Made by a program: the position numbers and the translations under genes. Below, piece after piece: positions 1 through 7,316 of a stretch of DNA of 13,847 nt; positions within the stretch are counted from its first letter, which is position 1, and each line of letters begins with the position of its first letter. The DNA is from Bacteroidota bacterium (GTDB taxonomy: Bacteria > Bacteroidota > Bacteroidia > UKL13-3), in assembly GCA_004293295.1 (NCBI GenBank), contig RDYC01000206.1, forward strand, positions 1-13,847, read 5' to 3'. The notes under the pieces are model-generated. The model did no database searches and had not been told where the DNA came from. It saw nothing but the letters and a program-made list of their open reading frames with translations.

Positions 1-1289
1 TTAATAAGTTGTTGTAACTCATTCCTATTCTCGCTGGTGTAAGTGCTTCTGTTTAAGTATTGGCTTTGCGCCCCAGAAAATTTTACTTTGATGGTGCTTA
101 ACGAATCTACTTTAAACACATAACTGCCTTGAAACTGGTTGCCATTTCGGGTATTGCGTATGCGATTAATATCGTTGTTAAAATACAAGGTATCCGGTAA
201 AATGTATTGGGTATAGTTGCTGTCAAATCCTTCTACATTCATATCCTTATGCGAAGCATTAAAAGAAATGGTATGTTTATCGCCTTTATATTTATCGCTG
301 AAATGGGCTCCGGTGTACCATGTTTGAGGAACCCCTACTCCATCAAAATCATTTTCATCAGAATTATTATAAAAATACATGGTACCATCATCACCTACCT
401 CCATGTTGTTATTATCCCCTTCATATTTCCTGCTATCTTCCCAACTTAAACTGGTTTTATTGGTATTACTCATGGCTCCATAAACCGATATTTTTTGCTT
501 TTTATTAAACTTGTTAAACATGGCTTCATGCTCATACCTGCTTTCGGTTCCCAATCCGGCCGTAACCTTGCCGAAATAACCCTTTTTGGCGTCTTCTTTC
601 AATTTCAGGTTAATTGTCTTTTCTTTCACCCCATCATCAACTCCGGTAATGGTGGCTTGTTCACTTTTTTTATCATACACCTGAATACTCTCTACTTGTT
701 TGGCTTTGATATTTTTGGTAGCAATGGTTGGGTCATCACCAAAAAACTCTTCACCATCAACCAGCACCTTTTTCACTTCCTTACCTTGGGCAGTAATTTT
801 GCCATCTTTGTCTACCTGTATTCCTGGAAGATTTTTTAATAAATCCTCTACATTGCTTTCTTTCTTGGTTAAAAAGCTATCCACTAAAAACTCCGTGGTA
901 TCTCCTTTTATCCGTATGGCTTCTAGCTTATCTTTAATAATAACTTCCTTTAGCAAATTTAACCTTGAAATCATGTTAATGGTGCCGATATTGTATTCAC
1001 GATCAGCCTGCAATTCAATAAAATCTTCAAAATCAGCATATCCCGGATGGGTTACCAACAACCGCAACTTACCCGCAGGCAAGTCTTTAACCTGAAACCT
1101 TCCATCATCTTTGGCTCTGGTAAACTTAATAATGGTGCTATCAGCAGGATTAATAACCACTATTGTGGCATAGGCCACTGACTTAAATTCTGTTGTATCC
1201 TGCAACTTACCGGATAAAATTGCGTTTTGCTGGGCCTGCACTTGCAAACACCAGAATAGGCTTAGTGCAATTGAATAAATTGTTTTCAA
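1..1289 (-). CDS. Outer-membrane beta-barrel protein with carboxypeptidase-regulatory-like domain (TonB-receptor-like), partial
   Basis: The gene reads leftward off the window edge, so only the first ~429 residues are present. I chose the TTG at 1289-1287 because an in-frame TAA lies five codons upstream and the TTG is followed at once by a signal peptide (about residues 1-20, ending QVQAQ). Residues ~22-105 look like a carboxypeptidase-D-type regulatory beta-sandwich (SGKLQD, DDGRFQVKDLPAG). Residues ~110-230 look like a TonB plug-like segment, with EDLLKNLPGIQVDKDGKI at about 148-165 and LVDGEEFFGDDP at about 176-187. After ~235 the sequence alternates like barrel strands. This arrangement is typical of Bacteroidota 'outer membrane beta-barrel' proteins related to TonB-dependent receptors, whose substrates are usually unknown. 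No SusD partner is visible. Family call is good; substrate unknown. Confidence 0.88.
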   Translation of the reverse strand, partial: MKTIYSIALSLFWCLQVQAQQNAILSGKLQDTTEFKSVAYATIVVINPADSTIIKFTRAKDDGRFQVKDLPAGKLRLLVTHPGYADFEDFIELQADREYNIGTINMISRLNLLKEVIIKDKLEAIRIKGDTTEFLVDSFLTKKESNVEDLLKNLPGIQVDKDGKITAQGKEVKKVLVDGEEFFGDDPTIATKNIKAKQVESIQVYDKKSEQATITGVDDGVKEKTINLKLKEDAKKGYFGKVTAGLGTESRYEHEAMFNKFNKKQKISVYGAMSNTNKTSLSWEDSRKYEGDNNNMEVGDDGTMYFYNNSDENDFDGVGVPQTWYTGAHFSDKYKGDKHTISFNASHKDMNVEGFDSNYTQYILPDTLYFNNDINRIRNTRNGNQFQGSYVFKVDSLSTIKVKFSGAQSQYLNRSTYTSENRNELQQLI

Positions 1290-1453
1290 TAGGTGGTAGG
1301 GTTAACAAATAATCATATGATACGTTATAGGGGCAATTTTAGTATCCCGTTTGTAAAATAAAGGTAATTTATTTAGAACTGAAACACCATTTATCACAAA
1401 AATTCTAACTAAATGCTTAATATCAGCAGAAAAGAATCATACCGATTTGTTGA

Positions 1454-1486
1454 TTTGGTGTTTGATTGATTTATTATTTATATTCG
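1454..1486 (+). promoter_or_regulatory. Candidate Bacteroidota promoter for the thioredoxin-like gene
   Basis: A TTTG at 1454-1457 lies 21 bp upstream of TATATTCG at 1479-1486, close to the Bacteroidota pattern TTG-N17-23-TAnnTTTG with one mismatch (C for T). Transcription would start near 1490, giving a short A-rich leader before the ATG at 1506. The rest of the 216-bp divergent gap (1290-1505) must also hold the promoter of the leftward barrel gene, for which I found no clear match. Confidence 0.3.
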
Positions 1487-1505
1487 TTAAAAAAAACAAA
1501 CCACT

Positions 1506-1964
1506 ATGAGAAAGCTACCTTTGGTATTATTAATTGCCACTTTTATAGTTACCAACTCCTTTAAAGCTGCCGAGGAAATAAAGTGGGTTGACTTTAATAC
1601 CGGTTATGGCATTGCCCAGAAAAAAAACAAAGTGATGTTGGTGGATGTGTACACTGATTGGTGTGGTTGGTGCAAGGTAATGGATAAAGAAACGTATGCA
1701 AAAAGTGAAATTGCAAGCATTATTAATGCTGACTTTGTAGCCATTAAGTTTAACCCTGAGATACCCAATGCATCTTACACCTACAATGGCAATACTTATA
1801 ATGGTAAACAGTTGGAACAAGCCATCAGCAACAATCGCATCAGGGGGTATCCGGCAACCATGTTTATCAACACCAAAAACAACAAATCATCGTTAGTTGT
1901 TGGCTTTAAAAATGCCGAAGAATTTAAAACTATTTTAGCCGGTGTTAAAACTGATTTAAAATAA
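1506..1964 (+). CDS. Exported thioredoxin-fold protein with CGWC active site
   Basis: A 152-residue protein that starts with an N-terminal signal peptide (about residues 1-22, MRKLPLVLLIATFIVTNSF then AA). A thioredoxin-like fold follows. The redox motif WCGWC puts catalytic cysteines at 53 and 56, and the cis-proline loop is GYPATMF with Pro116. Residues 88-110 form an Asn/Tyr/Gly-rich insertion that is longer than in classical thioredoxin. Proteins of this type (thioredoxin_7-like) act in the periplasm as disulfide reductases or isomerases; the partner here is not evident. The gene stands alone, with its own candidate promoter, and converges on the FtsX-like permease gene with 14 bp between the stops. 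The start is clear because the ATG opens directly into the signal peptide. Could equally serve cytochrome c maturation, since a ccmB-like gene lies nearby, but that is only an inference. Confidence 0.88.
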   Translation: MRKLPLVLLIATFIVTNSFKAAEEIKWVDFNTGYGIAQKKNKVMLVDVYTDWCGWCKVMDKETYAKSEIASIINADFVAIKFNPEIPNASYTYNGNTYNGKQLEQAISNNRIRGYPATMFINTKNNKSSLVVGFKNAEEFKTILAGVKTDLK

Positions 1965-1978
1965 TTACCAGCCGGCTT

Positions 1979-3208
1979 TTACTGAAACTTAATTGCTTTT
2001 GCAGGAGTAATGTTGCTGACAAATCTGGCCGGCAACACCATTACCAATACGCACAACACAAAGGCTCCGGCATTTATCAGTAATACGTCTGCTAATGTTA
2101 TCTCTACAGGAACCACATTAAGAAAATAAGCCTCTTGATTTAGCTTCATCCATCCCCAAATGTATTGGGTAATACAAATGGTTAAACCTATAAAGTTGCC
2201 AATAAATAATCCATTTATAATTAAGCGTGCGGCAATGGTTAAAAACACTTCCTGAATAAACCTGTTGGTGGCTCCCAGTGCTTTTAGTATGCCAATCATG
2301 TTGCTGCGTTCAACAATTAAAATTAACAATGCCGTGCTCATGTTCATGCAAGCCACAATAACCATCAGCACAATAATAACCAGCACATTTAAATCAAGTA
2401 ACCCCAACCAATCGAACAATTGTGGGAATAACTCAGTTATTTTTTTTACTTGTAATTGATAGGGTACTTGCTCCATTAAATCAACGGCCACATTGTTTAG
2501 CTGTTCGTAGTTGGTTAACCCGATTTCATATCCCGTTAGTTGGTTACTTTCCCAATTGTTTACCTTTTGCAGGTGCCTCATATCAACCATGGCGTATAAC
2601 GCATCCAAATCTTCAAATCCGGTATTGTAAATACCACACACCTTAAATTTCCGAGCCCTTGGCATTGATTGGCCTTCTTGGATAAAATAAACAATTAGTG
2701 ATTGGCCGGTGTCAATTTTTAACTTTCGCGACAACGCATCCGAAATGAGCACATCTAATGATGGCAAGCTGTCATTAAAATCAGGAAGTTTTCCGGTGGT
2801 GATGTGTTTGGCAATAAAATCCCAGTGGTACGTTTGATCAACTCCTTTTAAAACCACCCCTTCCACTTCCTCGTTGGTTTTAATAATCCCGGTTTTGATA
2901 ACATAAGGCTGAATAAAGCTAATGTGGGTATTGCCTTGGGCATAGCTTACCAATTTGGGGTTAACCTCAATGGGGTTGGTTTCGAATGAATTGTTAAAAT
3001 CAAGACGGGTAATTTGAATATGGTTACTAATTCCGGTAATTTTGTTTGTTATTTGCAATTGGTATCCTTTTACAACAGCCACCGCAATAAGCATTACAGC
3101 AACGCTTATTGCAACTGCGGCAATAGCAATATTTACAATGAGTCCGCTTCGGCCACTGTTGTTGCTATTCATTAAGCGTTTGGCTGTAAAAAATGATGCC
3201 TTTAACAT
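1979..3208 (-). CDS. FtsX/LolC-LolE-family ABC transporter permease
   Basis: 409 residues with the one-plus-three membrane layout of the MacB/FtsX/LolCE type. TM1 is at ~23-47, a large extracytoplasmic domain spans ~50-268, and three C-terminal helices lie at ~272-299, ~325-350 and ~374-395. The cytoplasmic segment ERSNMIGILKALGA (300-313) after TM2 is the conserved stretch that couples to the ATPase in this family. Related Bacteroidota proteins are usually annotated as lipoprotein-releasing permeases (LolC/LolE-like), which extract lipoproteins from the inner membrane for LolA. No ATPase gene is adjacent, so the partner must be elsewhere. The start at 3208 is supported by the FFTAKR-like N-terminus typical of the family. 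It diverges from the NamZ gene with only 10 bp between start codons. The family is clear; the exact substrate is not. Confidence 0.85.
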   Translation of the reverse strand: MLKASFFTAKRLMNSNNSGRSGLIVNIAIAAVAISVAVMLIAVAVVKGYQLQITNKITGISNHIQITRLDFNNSFETNPIEVNPKLVSYAQGNTHISFIQPYVIKTGIIKTNEEVEGVVLKGVDQTYHWDFIAKHITTGKLPDFNDSLPSLDVLISDALSRKLKIDTGQSLIVYFIQEGQSMPRARKFKVCGIYNTGFEDLDALYAMVDMRHLQKVNNWESNQLTGYEIGLTNYEQLNNVAVDLMEQVPYQLQVKKITELFPQLFDWLGLLDLNVLVIIVLMVIVACMNMSTALLILIVERSNMIGILKALGATNRFIQEVFLTIAARLIINGLFIGNFIGLTICITQYIWGWMKLNQEAYFLNVVPVEITLADVLLINAGAFVLCVLVMVLPARFVSNITPAKAIKFQ

Positions 3209-3218
3209 TTAAAATAAA

Positions 3219-4430
3219 ATGACAAGGTTCGAATATAAGAAGATCAGCTTACTAACGATAAGTTTAATCCTGATAAACACTTACTTTATTCATGCACAAA
3301 TTATTACAGGTGCACAACAATTGAATAAATACCTGCCTTTGCTTAAAAACAAGCGGGTTGGACTGGTGGTAAACCAAACATCAACCATTAATAATACCCA
3401 TTTGGTTGATACATTAGGAAAACTTAACGTTAAATTGGTTAACATTTTTGCGCCTGAACATGGCTTTAGGGGCGACCACAGTGCAGGGGCCAAAGTAAAA
3501 TCAAGCGTTGATGCCAAAACAGGCATTCCGGTAATTTCCCTCTATGGTAAAAACTATAAGCCATCCGTTGCCGCCATGCAAGGTTTGGATGTGGTGATTT
3601 TTGACATACAAGATGTTGGTGTACGATTTTACACCTATATATCAACCTTGCATTATGTGATGGAAGCTTGTGCTGAACAACAAAAATTATTGATTGTATT
3701 GGACAGGCCCAACCCCAATGGATACTACGTAGACGGACCTGTACTTGATACCGCATTTAAATCGTTTGTTGGCATGCATCCTGTACCGATTGTGCATGGC
3801 TTAACTATTGGCGAATATGCCAAAATGATTAATGGACAAGGCTGGCTAAAGAAAGGCATAGAATGTCCGTTAACAGTAATCAGCATGAAGGGTTACACCC
3901 ACCGTTACAAATACCATTTGCCCATTAAACCTTCGCCTAACTTACCTACTGCAGAAAGTATTGCGCTTTACCCATCGGTCTGTTTGTTTGAAGGAACCAA
4001 TTACAGCGTTGGCAGGGGAACCGATAAGCCATTTGAGTTTATTGGCAGCCCGGGCTGCACCGTTGGTGATTTTACATTTACACCACGCAGCATAAAAGGT
4101 GTAGCCGAAAACCCACCGCATGCAAACAAAAAATGCAGGGGGTATTTATTAACTGATTTTGCAACAAATGTGCATCCTATAAAACCTCAATTGCACATCA
4201 GTTGGCTCATTGAACTTTACCAGCAAGACACGGCCAAATCAAGATTTTTTATTCCATTTTTTAACCAACTTGCGGGCAACAATGTGTTGCAAGAGCAAAT
4301 TAAACAAGGTGTTTCGGAGGATGAAATCAGAAAAAGTTGGGAGCCTGCATTAAATGCTTACAAACGGCTGCGCAAAAAATACATGCTTTACCCGGATTTT
4401 GATAACCATACGCAGAAACCTCAGGAGTAA
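3219..4430 (+). CDS. namZ: NamZ-like exo-beta-N-acetylmuramidase (DUF1343 family), exported
   Basis: 403 residues with a signal peptide (about residues 1-26, a basic FEYKKIS then a hydrophobic run ending HAQ). The mature part matches the DUF1343 family. RVGLVVNQTS (46-55) is followed by IFAPEHGFRGD (76-86), whose Glu80-His81 lie in the family's most conserved loop. Further family-like stretches are VVIFDIQDVGVRFYTYIS and LDRPNPNGYYVDGP. Characterised members (NamZ, glycoside hydrolase family GH171) remove terminal N-acetylmuramic acid from peptidoglycan fragments, serving cell-wall recycling. Length fits the family. The stop codon overlaps the next start by one base (TAATG at 4428-4432), so this gene and the CcmB-like gene are probably translated together. 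The start ATG at 3219 is the only in-frame start directly before the signal peptide. The symbol reflects family membership, not demonstrated activity. Confidence 0.87.
   Translation: MTRFEYKKISLLTISLILINTYFIHAQIITGAQQLNKYLPLLKNKRVGLVVNQTSTINNTHLVDTLGKLNVKLVNIFAPEHGFRGDHSAGAKVKSSVDAKTGIPVISLYGKNYKPSVAAMQGLDVVIFDIQDVGVRFYTYISTLHYVMEACAEQQKLLIVLDRPNPNGYYVDGPVLDTAFKSFVGMHPVPIVHGLTIGEYAKMINGQGWLKKGIECPLTVISMKGYTHRYKYHLPIKPSPNLPTAESIALYPSVCLFEGTNYSVGRGTDKPFEFIGSPGCTVGDFTFTPRSIKGVAENPPHANKKCRGYLLTDFATNVHPIKPQLHISWLIELYQQDTAKSRFFIPFFNQLAGNNVLQEQIKQGVSEDEIRKSWEPALNAYKRLRKKYMLYPDFDNHTQKPQE
3230..3237 (-). promoter_or_regulatory. Possible -7 element for the FtsX-like permease gene
   Basis: On the minus strand TATATTCG reads from 3237 to 3230, the same octamer seen before the thioredoxin-like gene. 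It lies inside the 5' coding end of the divergent NamZ gene and would start transcription near 3226, about 18 nt before the permease ATG. No TTG was found at the expected upstream spacing, so support is weak. Confidence 0.2.
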
Positions 4431-5080
4431 TGAGAGCTGTACTTAACCTGATAAAAAAAGACCTGACCACAGAGTGGCGTCAACGGTATGCGTTAAATGG
4501 CATATTGTTACATACTTTATCAAGCACCATGGTTGCGTTTCTGAGTGTACAACTGATGAATGCGCCTACATGGAATGCTATTTACTGGATGATTCTTGTG
4601 TTTTCGTCAGTTAGTGCGGTGGCAAAAAGTTTTACAGCCGAAAGCAGCGGACGACAATTGTATTATTATGGTATTGTTTCGGCACACCAACTTATTTTAT
4701 CGAAATTAATTTATAATGCCTGCCTCACGGTGCTACTGGCCATGTTGTGTTTGCTGGCTTACAGCCTGTTTTTGGGGTTTCCTGTTGAGCATGTGGGTTA
4801 CTATTTGTTTATTGTAGTATTGGGAGCATCAGGACTATCCTCTACCTTTACCCTGCTGGCCTCCATTGCCTCTAAATCGGGTAATGGTAACTTATTGATG
4901 CCGGTTTTAAGCTTGCCTGTTATTATTCCCTTATTGCTGGTTGCGATTAAGGCCTCCAAAAAAGCCTTAGATGGCCTTGATACTTCGTTAATAACCAAAG
5001 ATTTGTTGGTTTTATTCAGCTTAAACATGCTTATTGTGGTGCTTGCTTATGTATTATTTCCGTTTTTATGGAAAGATTAA
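4430..5080 (+). CDS. ccmB: CcmB-like heme exporter ABC permease
   Basis: 216 residues and about six membrane helices (roughly 25-44, 50-66, 88-116, 122-147, 155-173, 191-212). A cytoplasmic N-terminus (LIKKDLTTEWRQRYALNG) and a conserved SFTAESSGRQLYYY loop (67-80) resemble the CcmB family. CcmB with the ATPase CcmA forms the membrane part of the CcmABCD complex, which moves or releases heme-CcmE for cytochrome c maturation in the periplasm. The short basic start, the helix spacing and the ~220-residue length all fit. The gene overlaps the preceding NamZ stop by one base. No ccmA, ccmC or ccmE is in the window, so it is separated from its usual partners, a layout I believe is common in Bacteroidota. 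Another ABC-2-type permease is the main alternative. Confidence 0.82.
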   Translation: MRAVLNLIKKDLTTEWRQRYALNGILLHTLSSTMVAFLSVQLMNAPTWNAIYWMILVFSSVSAVAKSFTAESSGRQLYYYGIVSAHQLILSKLIYNACLTVLLAMLCLLAYSLFLGFPVEHVGYYLFIVVLGASGLSSTFTLLASIASKSGNGNLLMPVLSLPVIIPLLLVAIKASKKALDGLDTSLITKDLLVLFSLNMLIVVLAYVLFPFLWKD

Positions 5081-5084
5081 CCGT

Positions 5085-5092
5085 TAAATTTG
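5085..5092 (+). promoter_or_regulatory. Possible -7 element before fmt
   Basis: TAAATTTG matches TAnnTTTG exactly in the 22-bp gap between the CcmB-like gene and fmt, 10 bp before the fmt ATG. No TTG lies at the expected upstream distance, so fmt may instead be read through from the upstream genes. Confidence 0.22.
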
Positions 5093-5102
5093 TTTTTTAC
5101 TC

Positions 5103-6032
5103 ATGAACAATCACATCAAGGTTATTTTTTTCGGCACCCCACAATTTGCGGTTCAATCGCTAGAAAAATTGCTCGCTGCGGGCATACAAGTGGCAGCAGT
5201 TGTTACTGCTCCCGACAAACCGGGTGGGCGTGGTATGCACCTGCAGGCATCAGCCGTAAAACAGTGTGCATTAAAACACCAAATACCAGTTTTTCAACCG
5301 ACCAACCTAAAGAATGACCAATTTATTGAACAGCTCCGGCAAATGAAGGCCGATTTACAAGTAGTTATTGCATTTAGGATGTTACCGGAAGTGGTTTGGA
5401 ACATGCCACCCTTGGGCACCATCAACTTGCATGCATCGTTATTGCCCGATTACAGAGGGGCAGCCCCCATTAACTGGGCCATAATTAATGGAGAAACAGA
5501 AACGGGTGTGAGTACATTTTTGCTCAAGCATGAAATTGATACCGGAGATGTGATTTATCAGCAAAAAGCAGCCATACCCCCTGAGATGAATGCCGGTGAG
5601 TTGCATGATGCACTCATGGAAATTGGTGCCGAAGTTACCTTAAAAACAGTGCTTGCCATTGCATCAGGACATTATCCTAAAATGCAACAAGGGGCCAATA
5701 GTAACAAACTCGCACCTAAAATTTTCACCCCCGATTGCACCATTAATTGGGATAAGCCCGGACAATCGGTGCAAAACCTAATTAGGGGATTATCGCCATA
5801 CCCCGGGGCAATAACTTATGTTGGCAAAACACTGGTTAAAATATACAAAAGTAGGTTTGAGCCGGAAAACCACCACAAAAAAACAGGTTTGTTGGAAACC
5901 GAACCTGGAAAAAATCCGTATATGAGATTTACAGTGCCGGATGGCTGGATATACGCAGAAGATGTTCAGGTTGAAGGCAAGAAAAGAATGCTTGTTGGCG
6001 ACTTGTTAAGGGGATGGAAGCCTGTTGTATAG
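5103..6032 (+). CDS. fmt: Methionyl-tRNA formyltransferase
   Basis: 309 residues, the usual length. The enzyme transfers a formyl group from 10-formyltetrahydrofolate to initiator Met-tRNA in the cytoplasm, preparing it for translation initiation. The N-terminal Rossmann-type formyltransferase domain (about 1-205) shows FFGTPQFAV (9-17), the INLHASLLPDYRGAAPINWA signature (107-126), and catalytic residues Asn108, His110 and Asp146 (HEIDTGD), the same numbering as the E. coli enzyme. The C-terminal part (about 206-309) is the tRNA-binding OB-fold domain, with a segment NLIRGLSPYPGA typical of the family. The ATG at 5103 opens directly into the Rossmann strand (IKVIFFGTP). It follows the CcmB-like gene by 22 bp on the same strand. 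Deformylase (def), often beside fmt in other bacteria, is not in the window. Confidence 0.97.
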   Translation: MNNHIKVIFFGTPQFAVQSLEKLLAAGIQVAAVVTAPDKPGGRGMHLQASAVKQCALKHQIPVFQPTNLKNDQFIEQLRQMKADLQVVIAFRMLPEVVWNMPPLGTINLHASLLPDYRGAAPINWAIINGETETGVSTFLLKHEIDTGDVIYQQKAAIPPEMNAGELHDALMEIGAEVTLKTVLAIASGHYPKMQQGANSNKLAPKIFTPDCTINWDKPGQSVQNLIRGLSPYPGAITYVGKTLVKIYKSRFEPENHHKKTGLLETEPGKNPYMRFTVPDGWIYAEDVQVEGKKRMLVGDLLRGWKPVV

Positions 6033-6077
6033 AAAAACATGCTACTAACTTTATCAACACTCCACTGGTAAAAAAGA

Positions 6078-6106
6078 TTGAGTTATCGTTAAAATTACCT
6101 ATATTG
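6078..6106 (+). promoter_or_regulatory. Candidate promoter of the exosortase locus
   Basis: TTG at 6078-6080, a 19-bp spacer, then TATATTG at 6100-6106, one base short of TAnnTTTG. Transcription would begin near 6110, downstream of the fmt stop and about 24 nt before the GTG at 6134. This supports the late start of the PID-CTERM gene over the longer reading that overlaps fmt. Confidence 0.4.
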
Positions 6107-6133
6107 CAAAAGTTTTTGATTAATAAAACCCTA

Positions 6134-6331
6134 GTGAGCAAAGCAAAATTTTATATTATCCTGAGTGCATTTCTCTTCATTGGACTCGCCTCTTATGGAC
6201 AATCCATAACGCCAAATTCCGGTGATATATTTGAAGAAACAAATGACGTGCCCATTGATGGTGCCATAGCCTTACTTGCTGCAACTGGCGTTGGTATTGG
6301 CATTAGAAGGTTATACAACACCAAAAAATAA
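6134..6331 (+). CDS. PID-CTERM mini-protein, likely exosortase substrate
   Basis: A 65-residue protein read from GTG 6134; TTG 6116 is a possible alternative. The open frame extends upstream to an ATG at 6014 inside fmt, but those residues look non-natural and precede the candidate promoter. The layout is tripartite. A signal peptide covers residues 1-23 (SKAKFYIIL core, ending ASYGQ). A polar, acidic spacer of ~15 residues (24-38) follows. The C-terminal sorting signal is VPIDG (39-43), a short Ala/Gly-rich hydrophobic helix (44-57) and a basic tail (RRLYNTKK). The VPIDG-helix-basic order is the PID-CTERM signal that I recall being assigned to Bacteroidota exosortases. The exosortase gene begins 15 bp downstream. 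The protein is almost entirely signal peptide plus sorting tail, so it may be a peptide precursor or minimal anchor. Function unknown. Confidence 0.8.
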   Translation: MSKAKFYIILSAFLFIGLASYGQSITPNSGDIFEETNDVPIDGAIALLAATGVGIGIRRLYNTKK

Positions 6332-6346
6332 ATTACCTCCCAAGGC

Positions 6347-6886
6347 ATGGCAATAAATAAACAATTATTGCGATTCTTGTTTCTTACCGGTATCACTTAC
6401 GTGCTGTGGCTAGTAACTTACGAGTTTTTTATTAAACCTTCCGGCTTTATTGACCACCTTATTACCGAAAATATTAGCTACTTTATTTGCTTGTTTTTAG
6501 ATTGGTTGGGCTACCCAAGCCATTACAATATTGCCCAACATGTTGGTGAAACGTACATTTTTCTTAACCAAAACACTTTTCCGCTTATTCGGGTTGGGGC
6601 ATCCTGTAATGGACTGGAACTGCTTGTGTTGTTTAGCATTTTTATTGTTTTTTTTCCGGGAAAAATTACCACCAAAGCTTGGTATATTCCGCTTGGCCTA
6701 TTGGTAATACATGCCTTAAATATTTTCAGAAATACCATGCTCACCTTAATGGAGATTCACCAATCCATTTATTTTGAATTCTTCCACCGGTATGTGTTTA
6801 TTTTTATGGTGTATGGGGTAATATTTTTGCTGTGGATGTGGTGGGTAAACCATCAGCCGATTAAACCAACTCATGAAAAAGCTTAA
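6347..6886 (+). CDS. xrtX: Exosortase family transpeptidase-like membrane protease (probably XrtX)
   Basis: 179 residues with about five to six membrane helices. It has the three exosortase/archaeosortase active-site residues in their usual order. Cys87 is in GASCNGLELLVLF (84-96), Arg128 in NIFRNTML (125-132), and His147 in FEFFHRYVFIFMVYG (143-157). Exosortases sit in the inner membrane and cut C-terminal tripartite sorting tails, often joining the target to a surface acceptor. The adjacent VPIDG-tailed mini-protein is the obvious candidate substrate. The length matches short Bacteroidota exosortases without an EpsI domain. The gene starts 15 bp after the mini-protein stop and its 3' end overlaps the accessory membrane protein by 14 nt. 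Membership of the exosortase family is firm; the subtype name XrtX rests on my memory of the PID-CTERM pairing and is less sure. Confidence 0.88.
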   Translation: MAINKQLLRFLFLTGITYVLWLVTYEFFIKPSGFIDHLITENISYFICLFLDWLGYPSHYNIAQHVGETYIFLNQNTFPLIRVGASCNGLELLVLFSIFIVFFPGKITTKAWYIPLGLLVIHALNIFRNTMLTLMEIHQSIYFEFFHRYVFIFMVYGVIFLLWMWWVNHQPIKPTHEKA

Positions 6887-7316
6887 CTGGTATGGCATTG
6901 TATTGCTGCTCATCTTGTTTGTGATTAGCTTTTTTAAGGACGATTTCACTCCCGATTACAGGAACACCCCTTCTGCTCTTTTTCTTTCTCCTGATCATTT
7001 ACAAGCTTCCAGGTTATCAACCCTTGGCTCTCATTGGTTGTTTTGGCTCATGGCCTTGCTTTACACCAGTTGCTTTATTGTGCTTCCTACGGCCATTATT
7101 AAAGTGGTATTTCAACATAAAAGCCTCACCCAATTTACCTTGCTTCTGCATGTTTGTATTGCTTTAGCACTGTACTTGTGCATTTTTGCCAATGTACCGG
7201 CCATTGATATGATTTTTGTTTCAAAAGTAAATCGCTATTTGCATTCCCCAATCATAACGTTATTTTTATGGGCTGCTTTTATGTTAAACAAACGCGCTCC
7301 TCAACACAGTGACTAA
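6873..7316 (+). CDS. Small exosortase-associated membrane protein
   Basis: 147 residues with four apparent membrane helices (about 7-22, 52-77, 87-109, 124-139). Residues 23-51 form an extracytoplasmic loop (DDFTPDYRNTPSAL). The C-terminal part carries VNRYLHSPIITLFL (about 118-131), which resembles the RY-xSP pattern I recall from accessory proteins next to Bacteroidota exosortases such as the XrtF system. The start overlaps the exosortase by 14 nt and the stop overlaps the next gene by 8 nt, so it is probably translationally coupled to both. No catalytic motif is visible. A scaffold or partner role for the exosortase is inferred from position alone. The gene would be called hypothetical if seen on its own. 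Confidence 0.72.
   Translation: MKKLNWYGIVLLLILFVISFFKDDFTPDYRNTPSALFLSPDHLQASRLSTLGSHWLFWLMALLYTSCFIVLPTAIIKVVFQHKSLTQFTLLLHVCIALALYLCIFANVPAIDMIFVSKVNRYLHSPIITLFLWAAFMLNKRAPQHSD

Noticed and set aside
207..1095. Several overlapping plus-strand open frames
   Set aside because: They are antisense to the barrel-protein gene, have low-complexity Phe/Ile/Ser-rich translations and no family features; the minus-strand reading gives a continuous recognisable protein.
1937..1980. Possible convergent terminator built on AGCCGG and CCGGCT
   Set aside because: Only a 6-bp stem around a 28-nt loop, with a short T-run; too weak to call.
5090..5317. Open frame overlapping the start of fmt in another frame
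   Set aside because: Shadow of fmt; Ser/Cys/Arg-rich translation without features.
6014..6133. Upstream extension of the mini-protein to ATG 6014
   Set aside because: It overlaps the end of fmt, precedes the candidate promoter at 6078-6106, and would place ~40 unrelated residues before a normal signal peptide.
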